From positions 115,364-179,363 of the forward strand of contig CALVAO010000003.1 of assembly GCA_944325515.1 (NCBI GenBank): a stretch of 64,000 nucleotides of DNA, given 5' to 3'. Both the position numbers and the translations under genes were made by a program. Source of the DNA: Candidatus Gastranaerophilales bacterium. Lineage in GTDB: Bacteria > Cyanobacteriota > Vampirovibrionia > Gastranaerophilales > Gastranaerophilaceae. A model generated the notes under the pieces. That model made no database searches. It saw nothing but the letters and a program-made list of their open reading frames with translations, and was not told where the DNA came from. Position 1 is the stretch's first letter, and every line of letters starts with the position of its first letter. This document shows positions 52,463-62,252 of the stretch, one piece after another.

Positions 52463-53254
52463 TTATTTTAAATATTGGGCAACATCTTCCTGTTTTATTT
52501 CTAAGTACCCGTTTGATTTTGCATACAGAGGAATCGTTAAAGATGTAAGTCCATCACCACTTGATATTTCTACACTGCAGTCACCTTTACTTAAACAGTT
52601 TCCATTCCCTGTAAAAGTCCATAAAGAATTATCTATACTGTGTGTATATGAACTTCCACCTGTATAATTTTCATGAAGCCCTTTTGCAAAACACTCAGCG
52701 ATTCCATCAGATGATAGTTCACATTTATTACCTAACGCTTCATTCATTACTACAGCCTGTGAAGCAAGACTAATATATTTTTTACAGTTTGTAGAATTTT
52801 TCATACTATCAGTATTAGTCATAAAAACAGGCATAACAAGAGCAAATATAATAAGTACGCTCAAAACAATCCAGGCTATAAAAGCGATTAATCCGCCAAT
52901 TGCCCATTTCTTCTGAACTTCATGAAAATGTTCCACGCTCCGCCATTGTTTATTCTGCCATGCCCATGTATTACCTTTTATACCAAACCATATATCAAGA
53001 GCCAGCGGAACAAAAAAACCGATAACAGGTATCATGGTAAGTATTGCAGCCGGAAACATAAGTAAAGTAATATAGCTTCTGTTTCCCAGCCCCCAAATCC
53101 ATGATAAGAAAAATGCACCCCAGTTAAATCTTTTAGAAACTATGTCAAGTACGGGTGAATCTTTTCCCTGTCCGGAATTGTTTGCCAAATTATTGTTCTG
53201 TTGTGCCGGAGCTTTATAACTCTGTGGCTGATTGTCTAAACCGCGAATTTCCAT
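52463..53254 (-). CDS. Membrane protein with NWGAFF domain (DUF2628-like)
   Basis: 263 residues. After a polar, Gln/Asn-rich N-terminus, the segment FNWGAFFLSWIWGLGNRSYITLL starts a domain with two or three helices ending in GIKGNTWAWQNKQWRSVEHF. Another membrane helix (115-140) leads to an extracytoplasmic part with Cys residues (CKKYISL, CELSSDG, CLSKGDCSVE), possibly disulfide-bonded and pilin-like. AGGAAATTTG precedes the ATG. Same domain as the upstream gene. Function unknown. Confidence 0.65.
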   Translation of the reverse strand: MEIRGLDNQPQSYKAPAQQNNNLANNSGQGKDSPVLDIVSKRFNWGAFFLSWIWGLGNRSYITLLMFPAAILTMIPVIGFFVPLALDIWFGIKGNTWAWQNKQWRSVEHFHEVQKKWAIGGLIAFIAWIVLSVLIIFALVMPVFMTNTDSMKNSTNCKKYISLASQAVVMNEALGNKCELSSDGIAECFAKGLHENYTGGSSYTHSIDNSLWTFTGNGNCLSKGDCSVEISSGDGLTSLTIPLYAKSNGYLEIKQEDVAQYLK

Positions 53255-53285
53255 ACAAATTTCCTTTCTTTTTTTCTTCTCAATT

Positions 53286-54452
53286 TTACGGAGTATAGAA
53301 TTTATAAGCTTTCATTGATGCACTGACCGCATCTTTTAGACTAAATTTATCGGAAGAATAAACCTTTTCATCAATATAAAATTCTCCTAAAAGTTCACCA
53401 TTTTTTGAATTATATATTTTTGTTCTGTTTAATTCAGTTGATTTAGAATAATATTTATCGGAATTTTTGCTTCTGTTTGATGCTGCCATTGAAGCTGCCA
53501 TATCAATAATATCCTTCTTTTCCGTAAAAGAATATCTTCTCCAATCGGAAGGAAGAACATAAAATTTGTTTTCATTTTGAGTTATTTCATATGATTCAAA
53601 ATAAAGTGAACCAAAACTATTTAATGCAGAATCCAATTTCTCTATAGTATCAGACTTGTGATTAGGAGAAGTTTTTGACTCATCAATCACTGTAAAAAGT
53701 AAAGCGCCGATTATTCCAAAAATTACTAAAGTATAAACAATCGGAAATATCAAAACCGAAAGAATTACGAATACAATTGTCTGTGTTTCCTGCGATTTAT
53801 TAAATTCTTCTATATTTTGCCAGTTTCTGTTTTTAGATGCCCATTCATTCCCTTTAAATCCGCACACAAGAGAATACAAAAATCCCCACGGAGTCATCCA
53901 TAATAAAAGCATCCACAAAGTTTTATATGATTTATTAAATAATCCCCAGATCCATGTTCCGAAGAAAGCTCCCCAGTTAAATTCTTTTCTGAAATCATAG
54001 GGATATTTACCTGTGATTTTACCTTTTGTAATTATTAAATACAAAAGAATTACTAAATTGATTATATAAAGCAGAACAGCGATTCCTAAAGGAAAAAGCA
54101 ATCCAAATGTTGATAGAGCATACAGAGTTGAAACTATTGCATTGGTATCTTTATTAACTTCACCGTTAATATCATTTAAGCGTCTTATAATAAGTGAAAT
54201 TCCTATATAAAGAATAAACGCTGTTCCGGGTAAAACCCATATTTTTAACAACCATGGAGCTTCCCAGAAAATATTATTCATACTAAAGATTTCGGAGAAA
54301 CTTCCTACATGTGCCATTAAATAAGCCGAAGTCGGAAATGAAAACAGTACGCCAATCATGCACAAATAAATAAAATTTAAACCAAAATCATAGCGTCCTA
54401 TAATTCCGTCAAAGCCGATTAATTTCGTATTAAGCCTTAAATTATCTATCAT
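53286..54452 (-). CDS. Membrane protein with DUF805-like and NWGAFF domains
   Basis: 388 residues. An N-terminal multi-helix part with GRYDFGLNFIYLCMIGV and SLIIRRLNDINGEVNKD resembles DUF805 (GR..F..., RLHDI). A second domain, FNWGAFFGTWIWGLFNKSYKTLW to GFKGNEWASKNRNWQNIEEF, is shared with the next gene. A helix (225-250) precedes a soluble C-terminal domain of about 130 residues. No Shine-Dalgarno of note. It is likely cotranscribed with 52463..53254, 31 bp downstream. Confidence 0.65.
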   Translation of the reverse strand: MIDNLRLNTKLIGFDGIIGRYDFGLNFIYLCMIGVLFSFPTSAYLMAHVGSFSEIFSMNNIFWEAPWLLKIWVLPGTAFILYIGISLIIRRLNDINGEVNKDTNAIVSTLYALSTFGLLFPLGIAVLLYIINLVILLYLIITKGKITGKYPYDFRKEFNWGAFFGTWIWGLFNKSYKTLWMLLLWMTPWGFLYSLVCGFKGNEWASKNRNWQNIEEFNKSQETQTIVFVILSVLIFPIVYTLVIFGIIGALLFTVIDESKTSPNHKSDTIEKLDSALNSFGSLYFESYEITQNENKFYVLPSDWRRYSFTEKKDIIDMAASMAASNRSKNSDKYYSKSTELNRTKIYNSKNGELLGEFYIDEKVYSSDKFSLKDAVSASMKAYKFYTP

Positions 54453-54565
54453 TAAACCTATTCTTATTTAAACCAACCGGTAAATATTATACATCTTTTA
54501 TTAAGTTTTGTAAACTATATTTATAATTTTTTATTTTATATTTCAAATTTTGTACAATTAAGCTT

Positions 54566-54850
54566 TTAGACGATATATCCAGCATTTCCGAGTTCTAAAT
54601 CTTTGTTAAAATCACGTATCAGCTCAGACGACACTATCCAATCGATTTTTCCTTCCGGATACTTTATAAAATGCCTTGCAGAACACATTGTTGACACAAA
54701 GCAGGCATCTAAGATATTCATATACGACAAATCAACACTCATATATTCACAATGATATTTTTCTATATATGAATTTATAAAATCCACTGTTTCATGCGGA
54801 TTTGCAGTATTCGGGATAAGCGTATTACTTTGGGGTAATAGTTGTAACAT
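54566..54850 (-). CDS. Small hypothetical protein, possibly STAS-like
   Basis: 94 residues from MLQLLPQSNTLIPNTANPHE. The stretch YMSVDLSYMNILDACFVSTMCSARHF resembles the core strand-helix of STAS domains (vDLs....Dss....). The match is weak. AAGGAAAA lies nine bases before this ATG, which favours it over the upstream ATG at 54883. It stands alone, divergent from kdsC. Confidence 0.55.
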   Translation of the reverse strand: MLQLLPQSNTLIPNTANPHETVDFINSYIEKYHCEYMSVDLSYMNILDACFVSTMCSARHFIKYPEGKIDWIVSSELIRDFNKDLELGNAGYIV

Positions 54851-54930
54851 GTATATTTTCCTTAACAATATAGCATACGGCATTTTTTTATTTTTCTTTA
54901 AATAATTTATTTAAAATCATCTGTTTAGGG

Positions 54931-54936
54931 TATAAT
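54931..54936 (+). promoter_or_regulatory. -10 box of kdsC
   Basis: GGGTATAATTTTT: TATAAT 25 bases before the ATG, with an AGGAGAG ribosome site between. No clear -35. Confidence 0.5.
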
Positions 54937-54960
54937 TTTTTATATTAGGAGAGAAGAATT

Positions 54961-55506
54961 ATGACAAAAGAAAATGCAATTGAAGCTGCAAAAAAGATTA
55001 AAATGCTTGTTTTTGATGTAGACGGAGTTATGACCGACGGAAGTATAACTTATGATGAAAATGGAGTCGAATACAAAACTTTTAATGCAAAAGATGGTCA
55101 TGGTATAGTTCGTATGAATAAATCCGGCTTTATTACAGCTATAATTACAGCCAGAAACAATGGTACCGTACAACATAGGGCTAAAAATCTTAATTTTACG
55201 GAATTATATCAAGGAAGAAAGTACAAACTTCCTGCTCTGGAAGAATTGATGCAGAAGTATAATCTAAACTACGAAAATATTTCATATATGGGAGATGACC
55301 TGCCGGATGTCTGTATATTAGAAAAAGTCGGACTTGCATGCTGCCCTAACGATGCTGTTAAAGAAGTACAGGATATCTGTAACTTTAAATCCTCATATAA
55401 CGGTGGAAAAGGCGCAGTAAGAGAACTCTGTGACTTTATACTTGATGTACAGGGAATAAAGAAGGAATACATTGTATCTGAAGGTCCGGATAAAACCAAA
55501 AACTAA
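54961..55506 (+). CDS. kdsC: Kdo-8-phosphate phosphatase (HAD family, KdsC)
   Basis: Hydrolyses Kdo-8-phosphate to Kdo before KdsB acts. 181 residues: HAD motif I FDVDGVMTDGSI near residue 18, KDGHGI, motif II IITARNN and motif III/IV YMGDDLPDVCILEKVGLACCPNDA. GGKGAVREL near the end is the KdsC signature. AGGAGAGAAG precedes the ATG. Complements kdsB at 10475. Confidence 0.93.
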   Translation: MTKENAIEAAKKIKMLVFDVDGVMTDGSITYDENGVEYKTFNAKDGHGIVRMNKSGFITAIITARNNGTVQHRAKNLNFTELYQGRKYKLPALEELMQKYNLNYENISYMGDDLPDVCILEKVGLACCPNDAVKEVQDICNFKSSYNGGKGAVRELCDFILDVQGIKKEYIVSEGPDKTKN

Positions 55507-55541
55507 ATGTAAATTTTTCTAACAATAGTATATACTCTATC

Positions 55542-55570
55542 TTGTCCAAACCTGCACAAATAATTATAAT
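55542..55570 (+). promoter_or_regulatory. Promoter of the 55609 gene
   Basis: TTGTCC (55542-55547), 17 bases, TATAAT (55565-55570); start near 55577. Confidence 0.7.
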
Positions 55571-55608
55571 AGGTGTACAGGTTACACTTAGTCGGTAGGG
55601 ATAAAATA

Positions 55609-57492
55609 TTGAAAATTAACAGCATCAACAATCAGTCTGGTACTTTAGGCGTTCCTAAACTGAAACGAAATGACAAACAGCACTCTCCTAATTTCAAATC
55701 TCTCGGTATTATGCCGATTTTAAGCGGAACCGGCTCTATTATGCAATGGATAGAAAAGCAGGGATATCTTGTTTCTTTCTTGATACAAGATGGTCTTGGT
55801 ATGACCGCGCCCAGAGTTTATACAGGTTTTCACAGAGATAGAGATGTTACCGGAAGCTATAACATTCAAGAAGGTTTGGAAGTTTTAGGAAGAGAAGGTA
55901 TTACAGGACCTTATATAATTGCAGTAGCTCCTGCAGTACTTGCTGTAACAGGTTTATTCTGCCGTTCAACCAATACAAATACAAGGTTGATTAAACGCTT
56001 GAGCGAAAGCTTCAAAAAGATGGTTGATGACCCTAATTTTGATAAATCAGTTATGAAAGATGCGGAAAAATTCAAAGAAGAATTTTATAAGTATCACATA
56101 AGTTCAATATACAAAGAATCAGTGCCCGGAGATAAAAATCCGCAGGAAACAATAGACTTTATTCTTAATGAAATGAAGAATTTTGAACCGAAGAATAAGA
56201 AGAAAGTCAAAAATGAAGCTCTGGGAAAAATTCAAGCAAAAATAAACAGCAAAATGCTTGAAACATCTTCATCTTTATACAACGTAAACAAATTATATGT
56301 CGGAGATGAAAAAACAAAACAGGCTTTTGGCTCCGGAGAAGTTATTACGGCAATTAGAGATTACGGTATAGACGCTATTGGCAGAAATGAACAAAGAGCT
56401 TCTATAACAGCAGATTCCATCGAAAATATTAAAAATAATTTTGCCTCAAAACGTTTTTTGACCAATATCGCTAATGTTGTCATAACACTGGGCGGTCTTT
56501 CTTTGATACCAAAATTGTACGTTAGGGGTGATGTGGCTCCGGGTGCGAAGGTTCACGGTCAAAAACACAATAACCTGCATAACGAACAGAATAAACAGAA
56601 CAATACCGCATCAGAAACTACTTCACCGTCTTTTAAGGGTAAAGGAATTAATAATGATGGTTTCTTAGCACGTCTGGGTAAATCTCTGGTTAAACATACG
56701 CCGGAGAAATGGCAGGCTTTGCTGGAATATACCGGATATAATTTTTCAAAAACAACATTTGCAGCTCTTGCGACATTCGGTCTGCTTCTTCCGCGCGGTA
56801 AAAAGGCATGGGATAGAGCGCAGATAGATGAAAACGGTAAACGCGATATGACAGAAATAAATGAAATATTGCTGAGAGATACGGTTTCATCTCTTTCCGT
56901 AGTATTTGCGGTTCCGCTTTTAACAAAAGCTATTGTACGTTCGTACGAAAACAAAATGGGATTTATTCTTACTAACAGGGCTTCTGACGGCAAAAACTGG
57001 TTTAAGAAAGCCTGGGATATTATATGGCCGTACAGTAATCTGGAAGTATTGCCGGTTGCTGACTTAGATGCTATTTATTCAGATATTGATTCAAAAACCA
57101 AGCTTATGAACTTTTCAAAATTTGTGGATGAAAAGGGCGGTGATTTAGGCAAAATTATATCTAAGTCAAAAAATGCTTCTTTGATGTTCAATGATAAAAC
57201 ATTTACGCTTGATTCAATAAAACATCTTAAAAAAGAAGAAAAGAATAAAAAAATAATTGAATTATTTGAAAAATTTGACGGTTCAAATGAGATTATATCA
57301 AAGGTTATGAAAGGCACAGGAGAAATTAAGCATAATAACATTGCAAAAATGGCAAGGGGGCTTAATTCTCTGCCGGGATTCCTCTCAACCGTTGTTATTT
57401 CGCCTTTAATTCTGGGTGTATTTATACCAAAGCTTACATATTACAATACAAAAAAAGCTTATCAAAAAAATCATGAAGAGAAAAAAGCCTAA
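55609..57492 (+). CDS. Lineage-specific membrane protein with NFKS and SFKG motifs
   Basis: 627 residues of unknown function. The start is a TTG at 55609 (MKINSINNQSGTLG), matching the MK-[VI]-N starts of its relatives; an upstream GTG at 55573 would begin before the predicted transcript. PNFKSLGIMP lies near residue 29. SPSFKGKGINN near residue 345 is the same motif as in the protein at 7194 and follows an Asn/Gln/His-rich linker. Hydrophobic segments lie near 115-135, 285-305, 385-400, 425-445 and 595-615. The C-terminus is Lys-rich. It appears to be a fusion of two units, each starting with the motif. Confidence 0.7.
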   Translation: MKINSINNQSGTLGVPKLKRNDKQHSPNFKSLGIMPILSGTGSIMQWIEKQGYLVSFLIQDGLGMTAPRVYTGFHRDRDVTGSYNIQEGLEVLGREGITGPYIIAVAPAVLAVTGLFCRSTNTNTRLIKRLSESFKKMVDDPNFDKSVMKDAEKFKEEFYKYHISSIYKESVPGDKNPQETIDFILNEMKNFEPKNKKKVKNEALGKIQAKINSKMLETSSSLYNVNKLYVGDEKTKQAFGSGEVITAIRDYGIDAIGRNEQRASITADSIENIKNNFASKRFLTNIANVVITLGGLSLIPKLYVRGDVAPGAKVHGQKHNNLHNEQNKQNNTASETTSPSFKGKGINNDGFLARLGKSLVKHTPEKWQALLEYTGYNFSKTTFAALATFGLLLPRGKKAWDRAQIDENGKRDMTEINEILLRDTVSSLSVVFAVPLLTKAIVRSYENKMGFILTNRASDGKNWFKKAWDIIWPYSNLEVLPVADLDAIYSDIDSKTKLMNFSKFVDEKGGDLGKIISKSKNASLMFNDKTFTLDSIKHLKKEEKNKKIIELFEKFDGSNEIISKVMKGTGEIKHNNIAKMARGLNSLPGFLSTVVISPLILGVFIPKLTYYNTKKAYQKNHEEKKA

Positions 57493-57514
57493 ACTTGCGA
57501 GTTTAGGCTTTTTT
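57481..57514 (+). terminator. Terminator overlapping the stop codon
   Basis: AAAAAAGCCTAAACT, TGCG, AGTTTAGGCTTTTTT. The left arm contains the TAA stop codon. Confidence 0.92.
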
Positions 57515-57590
57515 AATTAAGCTTGTTCTAGACACATATTTTTGTTTGTTATAAAATTTTCTTGCCGGCTATTATTTGGGGAGAATCTTT

Positions 57591-58964
57591 ATGAGATTAC
57601 ATAACTCTTATACAAACAACATTGAAGAATTTAAACCTATTGATGGGAATAAAGTAAAAATGTACGTCTGCGGACCGACAGTCTATGATAATGCTCATTT
57701 GGGCCACGCAAGATGTTATATTACCTGGGATATCTTATACAGGTATTTAAAGTTTAGAGGGTACGATGTAACCTACTGCAGAAATGTTACTGATGTAGAT
57801 GATAAGATTTTGAAAAAAGCTGAAAAGGAAAATAAGACTCCGGAGGAAGTTTCAACTTTCTGGTACAAAAAATTCAGCGAAAGTATGAAAGCTTTGAACA
57901 ACTTAAAACCCGATATTGAGCCTTTTGCAACCAAAACTCTGGGTGAAATGATTTCAATAGTAAAAGATTTAATCAATAAGGGCTATGCATATGAGGCAAA
58001 CGGGGATGTTTATTTTAGAGTAAAAAAATTCCCTCAGTACGGATATCTTTCAAAACAGCCGATAGATAAACTTGAAAGCGGTGCCAGAATTGAAATCGGA
58101 GAACACAAAGAAGATCCGCTTGATTTTGCTTTGTGGAAAAAAGATGAAAAGTTCGGCTACAATTCCCCCTGGGGAGTAGGACGTCCCGGATGGCATATTG
58201 AATGTTCTGCAATGAGCAGAAAATATCTTGGAAAAACAATCGATATCCACGCGGGCGGTGCTGACCTTATTTTCCCGCACCACGAGAATGAAATTGCACA
58301 GTCAGAATGCGCAAACGGATGCAAGTTTGTTAATTACTGGCTTCATAACGGATTTGTAACCATTAATAAAGAAAAGATGTCCAAATCTTTAGGCAATTTC
58401 CTTACGATTGATGATCTGCTCAAAAAATATGATGCAAATACAATCAGGTTTTTCATCTTAACAAACCATTACCGCATGCCGGTAGAGTTTTCCGATGAAG
58501 CTTTGCAGTCAGCATCAAACGGTGTAAAGAGAATGCTTAATGCAAAGAGGACTAAAATAGATGAAACTCTGGATTTGACGGCGCTTGATGAATACAAAGA
58601 ATTCGTTGAAGCAATGGATGATGACTTGAATACGTCCAAAGCGCTTGCCGTTTTATTTGATTTAACAAACAAGGCAAATAAAGATGTTCCTTATGCTTAC
58701 ACTCTTCTGAATAAACTTGCGGAAACTCTCGGTTTTACTTTTGAAAAAGCTGGACTTTCAGAAGATGAATTGAAGGAAAAATTAAGCCTAATCAGTGCTG
58801 AACTCGGAGAAAATTTCTCTTCAATGGATGAAATAATTGAAAAGAGAAAAACCGCAAGGGCTGAAAAAAACTGGGATGTTGCTGATAAAATCCGTATTGC
58901 TCTTGATAATGCGGGAATTATTCTAAAAGATTCAAAGGAAGGTACAACTTGGGAAGTAAAATAA
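57591..58964 (+). CDS. cysS: Cysteinyl-tRNA synthetase
   Basis: Class I synthetase, 457 residues. [17 protein letters not shown] includes the HIGH-type motif and first zinc Cys. The second zinc Cys lies in GWHIECSAM, with [10 protein letters not shown], and the KMSKSLGNF motif is near residue 265. GGGGAG precedes the ATG; a TTG at 57576 is an unlikely start. The downstream gene starts inside its last codons. Confidence 0.96.
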   Translation: MRLHNSYTNNIEEFKPIDGNKVKMYVCGPTVYDNAHLGHARCYITWDILYRYLKFRGYDVTYCRNVTDVDDKILKKAEKENKTPEEVSTFWYKKFSESMKALNNLKPDIEPFATKTLGEMISIVKDLINKGYAYEANGDVYFRVKKFPQYGYLSKQPIDKLESGARIEIGEHKEDPLDFALWKKDEKFGYNSPWGVGRPGWHIECSAMSRKYLGKTIDIHAGGADLIFPHHENEIAQSECANGCKFVNYWLHNGFVTINKEKMSKSLGNFLTIDDLLKKYDANTIRFFILTNHYRMPVEFSDEALQSASNGVKRMLNAKRTKIDETLDLTALDEYKEFVEAMDDDLNTSKALAVLFDLTNKANKDVPYAYTLLNKLAETLGFTFEKAGLSEDELKEKLSLISAELGENFSSMDEIIEKRKTARAEKNWDVADKIRIALDNAGIILKDSKEGTTWEVK

Positions 58965-60589
58965 AAACCTTTGCTATCTTATTTCTGCTGGGAGTATCGC
59001 TCTTTATCAACAGTCCTGTATCAGCAGAATACAGCAATATTGTAAGGGTGGGAATTACTGATAATAAATTTCAGAATGTGCTGAAACAAGAGGTTACAAT
59101 CTACGGTACATCTGATTGTGATATTTGCGATAAAGAAACAAAAAAGATTATAGCGCAGGTGCCCGCTGAAACTGAAATTAATATAAGAAACGGCGTTACA
59201 GGACTTGATGTTATTGTAAACGGAAGAAGCGCCACTTTTAGAGATTTTGTCGTGGTCTGTCCGCGCGGTGTTCTGGGGGTTAAAGATTTAAAAAGAAAAG
59301 GCATGCCGGCGCTTTATCACGGCGCATTTGAACTTGTGCAGAAACCGGACAGACGCGGTTTTTATCTTGTAAACCTTGTAGAACTGCAGGAATACTTGAA
59401 AGGTGTTGTTCCGAACGAAATGCCTGTAAGGTTCGGGCTGGAAGCTCTAAAAGCACAGGCAGTAGCGGCGCGAAACTATGTACTTACGCCGAGAACACAG
59501 GCTTATGATGAATTCAATGTTGTTGATAGTGTTGCAAGCCAGGTTTATTACGGAGTGAATACGGAAACCGATCTTTCTACAAGAGCGGTTATGGAAACCG
59601 ACGGCATTGTTGCTTTATATAATCATGAACCTATACTCGCGCTTTACAGTTCAACAGCAGGCGGTTATACAGAAAGCTATGCCTATGCGTTTTCCGATCC
59701 TTTGACCAAAATGTTTCCGGCTGTAAATAAGCCTTATTTAGTTGCAGTACCGGACAAGTCTGATTTTCCGGCGTTAGATGAAGAAGAAAAAGCAGAAGAA
59801 TTTTATAAAAGTAAAATCCCTTCATTTGATATAGAATCGCCTTACTACCGCTGGACAAAAGAATGGGCATCCGGCGAGCTGGAAAATGTTTTAAAAACTA
59901 CTCTCCCTGCCCAGTCAAAAACAGGGTTTGTACATCCTGCTTTCAAACAGGGCGATGCCTTGGGCGAAATTAAAGACATAAAAGTTATGAAGCGCGGTAA
60001 GTCCGGAAAGGCTGTAGAACTTGAATTGATGACATCCAAAGGATGCTACAGAATTGCAAAAGAATTAGTTATAAGGCGCGTTTTTCAAAAAGACGGAATT
60101 TCTCTGCCGAGTGCAAATATTATAATTGAAAAAAAGCTTGATAATTACGGCAACATAACAGATATAACAATTTACGGAGGCGGTTTCGGACACGGCGTCG
60201 GAATGAGTCAGTACGGAGCAGGTTATATGGCGTCTAAACTTAACCAGCCGTATTATAATATTTTAAGACATTATTATACAGACATAAACCTTGGAACCCT
60301 GCCGGTTACTGTCTGCGGTGAAGAGGTAAAACAAACATTCTGGGCGCCTATCGGCAGAGCGCAGTTAATAATAACTAATGCAAATGCTCCTAAAATTACT
60401 GTAATGATTAATGGCAAGATACACGAGTTTCCTATAAATAAAACTATATTCCAGAAGGAGTATAAAATAGATATTTCAAGATACATAGAGGACGGAGAAA
60501 ATACGGTAGTTTTTTATCCGCCTTCCTTAGGACGCTCTGTTGCTCTTTATGTGGAATTGGTTGAGAAGTATGGCACAGACTATAAATAA
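58949..60589 (+). CDS. SpoIID/LytB-domain protein, probably peptidoglycan-active
   Basis: 546 residues from a TTG that overlaps cysS by 16 bp (AAGG upstream). Signal peptide: [22 protein letters not shown]. The SpoIID domain spans about residues 90-470 with LQEYLKGVVPNEMP, LKAQAVAARNYVL, LYSSTAGGYTES and GFGHGVGMSQYGA. Bacillus SpoIID is a lytic transglycosylase that needs denuded glycan; cyanobacterial relatives are probably wall hydrolases. Its C-terminus overlaps murJ by 20 bp, so it belongs to one envelope operon. Confidence 0.88.
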   Translation: MGSKIKTFAILFLLGVSLFINSPVSAEYSNIVRVGITDNKFQNVLKQEVTIYGTSDCDICDKETKKIIAQVPAETEINIRNGVTGLDVIVNGRSATFRDFVVVCPRGVLGVKDLKRKGMPALYHGAFELVQKPDRRGFYLVNLVELQEYLKGVVPNEMPVRFGLEALKAQAVAARNYVLTPRTQAYDEFNVVDSVASQVYYGVNTETDLSTRAVMETDGIVALYNHEPILALYSSTAGGYTESYAYAFSDPLTKMFPAVNKPYLVAVPDKSDFPALDEEEKAEEFYKSKIPSFDIESPYYRWTKEWASGELENVLKTTLPAQSKTGFVHPAFKQGDALGEIKDIKVMKRGKSGKAVELELMTSKGCYRIAKELVIRRVFQKDGISLPSANIIIEKKLDNYGNITDITIYGGGFGHGVGMSQYGAGYMASKLNQPYYNILRHYYTDINLGTLPVTVCGEEVKQTFWAPIGRAQLIITNANAPKITVMINGKIHEFPINKTIFQKEYKIDISRYIEDGENTVVFYPPSLGRSVALYVELVEKYGTDYK

Positions 60590-62150
60590 AGACGAAACAC
60601 CAAGCGTATTAAAAGCGGCATGGCTTATTGCTCTTGTAACAATAGCAAGTAAATTTATGGGATTTGTAAGAGATATGGTTGTTGCAAATTTCTACGGCGC
60701 AACAATGGTATCTGACGCTTATTTCTATGCTTTGCAGATTCCTTCTCTTGCAATAATTATTCTCGGCGGAGTCGGAGGTCCTTTCCATAGTGCTGCGGTT
60801 GCAGTGTTTTCAAAATTAATACCGGACTTTGACTCAAAGCCGGATGAAGTTGTAAATAGATTATACAATACATTTTTAACAGTTTCATTTCTGTTTTTTG
60901 CATTGTGTTCTGTATTAGGTTTCCTTTTTGCGGACAAAATTATGGGGATAATAATCTCCGCGGGCTCGCCGGAGCTTGTCGCGCTGGCATCAGCGCACTT
61001 TAAGATTATGTCGCCGATTATTTTAATCGGAGGGGTTATCGGGATTTATTACGGTCTGCTAATTTGCCATAAGCAGTATATTCTGCCTAATTTATCCCCT
61101 ATGATTTTAAGCCTTGTAGTTATTATTGTTATATCCCTTGTGCATAATGATAAAACAGGGATTGTACTTGCCGGCGCGACAACGCTTGGCGCACTCTGCC
61201 AGCTGATAGTCCAGTTCCCTAAAATAAGGCAGATAGGATATCGAATAAGACCAAATCTTGATGTTTTAAATAATCCGCAGTTTAAAAATATATGCGAGCT
61301 TCTGTTTCCTGCTATATTGAGTTCTACAATCGGTCAGATAAGTATTTATATTGATATGTTTTTTGCCTCAACACTCAAAGAAGGCGCCTGGACCTCTGTT
61401 GTGTTTGCAAACCGCATCTTTCAATTTCCGGTAGGAATTCTTGTTACAGCATTTCTCGTACCTCTGTTTCCGATTTTTTCACGTCTTGCGGGTGAGGGAA
61501 ACCTAGATTCAATTAAAACGTATTTTAATAAAGGCGTGGGCGTGTTATTCTTTGCCGGAATGCCTATGATTATACTCATCCTGCTTCTTGCAAAAGACGG
61601 AATTGCTCTGGTATTTGAGCGCGGTGCTTTTAATGCAAATGCGGTTTTGATGGTATCAGAAGCATTATGCTATCTATCTTTTTCAATACTTCCTTATGTG
61701 TTTAGGGATTCTATTACGAGGGTATATTATGCCTTCAACGATTCAAAAACTCCTTTTATTATTGCAATGTCGTCTATTGCTCTTAAAGCCCTGCTCAATT
61801 GGCTTTTAATACTCAAACTTGATATGGGAATTGCAGGCATTACTCTGTCTACATCTTTTGTCACTTTGTTTAATGCAGTATTTTTGGGAATATTTATTTA
61901 TAGAAAAATCAGACTTGATTACAAAAGTTTATTTAAGAATTTCTTTAAAATGTTATTAGCAGGTGCAGTTACATTTATTATCTGCTGGTTTGCAGGTGTT
62001 GAATTTAATAGAATTCAGCTCCCTAAATACATATTTGAAATAGTTAAAATACTTGTTATAATGGTTTTATGTACAGGTACATATACCGTGCTTAACCTCT
62101 TATTAAAAATGGATTATGCAAAAGAACTTTTAAATAGAATAAAAAAATAA
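60570..62150 (+). CDS. murJ: Lipid II flippase MurJ (MOP superfamily)
   Basis: 526 residues, about 14 membrane helices. AAWLIALVTIASKFMGFVRDMVVANFYGA at the start, and FPVGILVTAFLVPLFPIFSRLAGEG and ALCYLSFSILPYVFRDSITRVYYAFND later, are MurJ hallmarks. It moves lipid II across the inner membrane, linking to murD-ftsW-murG in this window. The ATG at 60570 lies inside the SpoIID gene end, with GAGAAG just upstream. Two bases after its stop the tRNA-Ser begins. Confidence 0.93.
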   Translation: MAQTINKDETPSVLKAAWLIALVTIASKFMGFVRDMVVANFYGATMVSDAYFYALQIPSLAIIILGGVGGPFHSAAVAVFSKLIPDFDSKPDEVVNRLYNTFLTVSFLFFALCSVLGFLFADKIMGIIISAGSPELVALASAHFKIMSPIILIGGVIGIYYGLLICHKQYILPNLSPMILSLVVIIVISLVHNDKTGIVLAGATTLGALCQLIVQFPKIRQIGYRIRPNLDVLNNPQFKNICELLFPAILSSTIGQISIYIDMFFASTLKEGAWTSVVFANRIFQFPVGILVTAFLVPLFPIFSRLAGEGNLDSIKTYFNKGVGVLFFAGMPMIILILLLAKDGIALVFERGAFNANAVLMVSEALCYLSFSILPYVFRDSITRVYYAFNDSKTPFIIAMSSIALKALLNWLLILKLDMGIAGITLSTSFVTLFNAVFLGIFIYRKIRLDYKSLFKNFFKMLLAGAVTFIICWFAGVEFNRIQLPKYIFEIVKILVIMVLCTGTYTVLNLLLKMDYAKELLNRIKK

Positions 62151-62152
62151 TT

Positions 62153-62241
62153 GGAGAAGTGTCCGAGTGGTTTAAGGTGCAAATCTCGAAAATTTGTGGG
62201 GGCTCAAAAGCCCCCCGCGGGTTCGAATCCCGCCTTCTCCG
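62153..62241 (+). tRNA. tRNA-Ser (CGA), no encoded CCA
   Basis: Acceptor GGAGAAG pairs with CTTCTCC. D arm TCCGAGTGGTTTAAGG; anticodon loop CTCGAAA gives anticodon CGA. The long variable arm GGGGGCTCAAAAGCCCCC is the class II mark of Ser. T arm GCGGGTTCGAATCCCGC, discriminator G. A run of eight T follows immediately and should terminate transcription. Two bases after murJ, so probably processed from the murJ transcript. Confidence 0.96.
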
Positions 62242-62252
62242 TTTTTTTTAAA

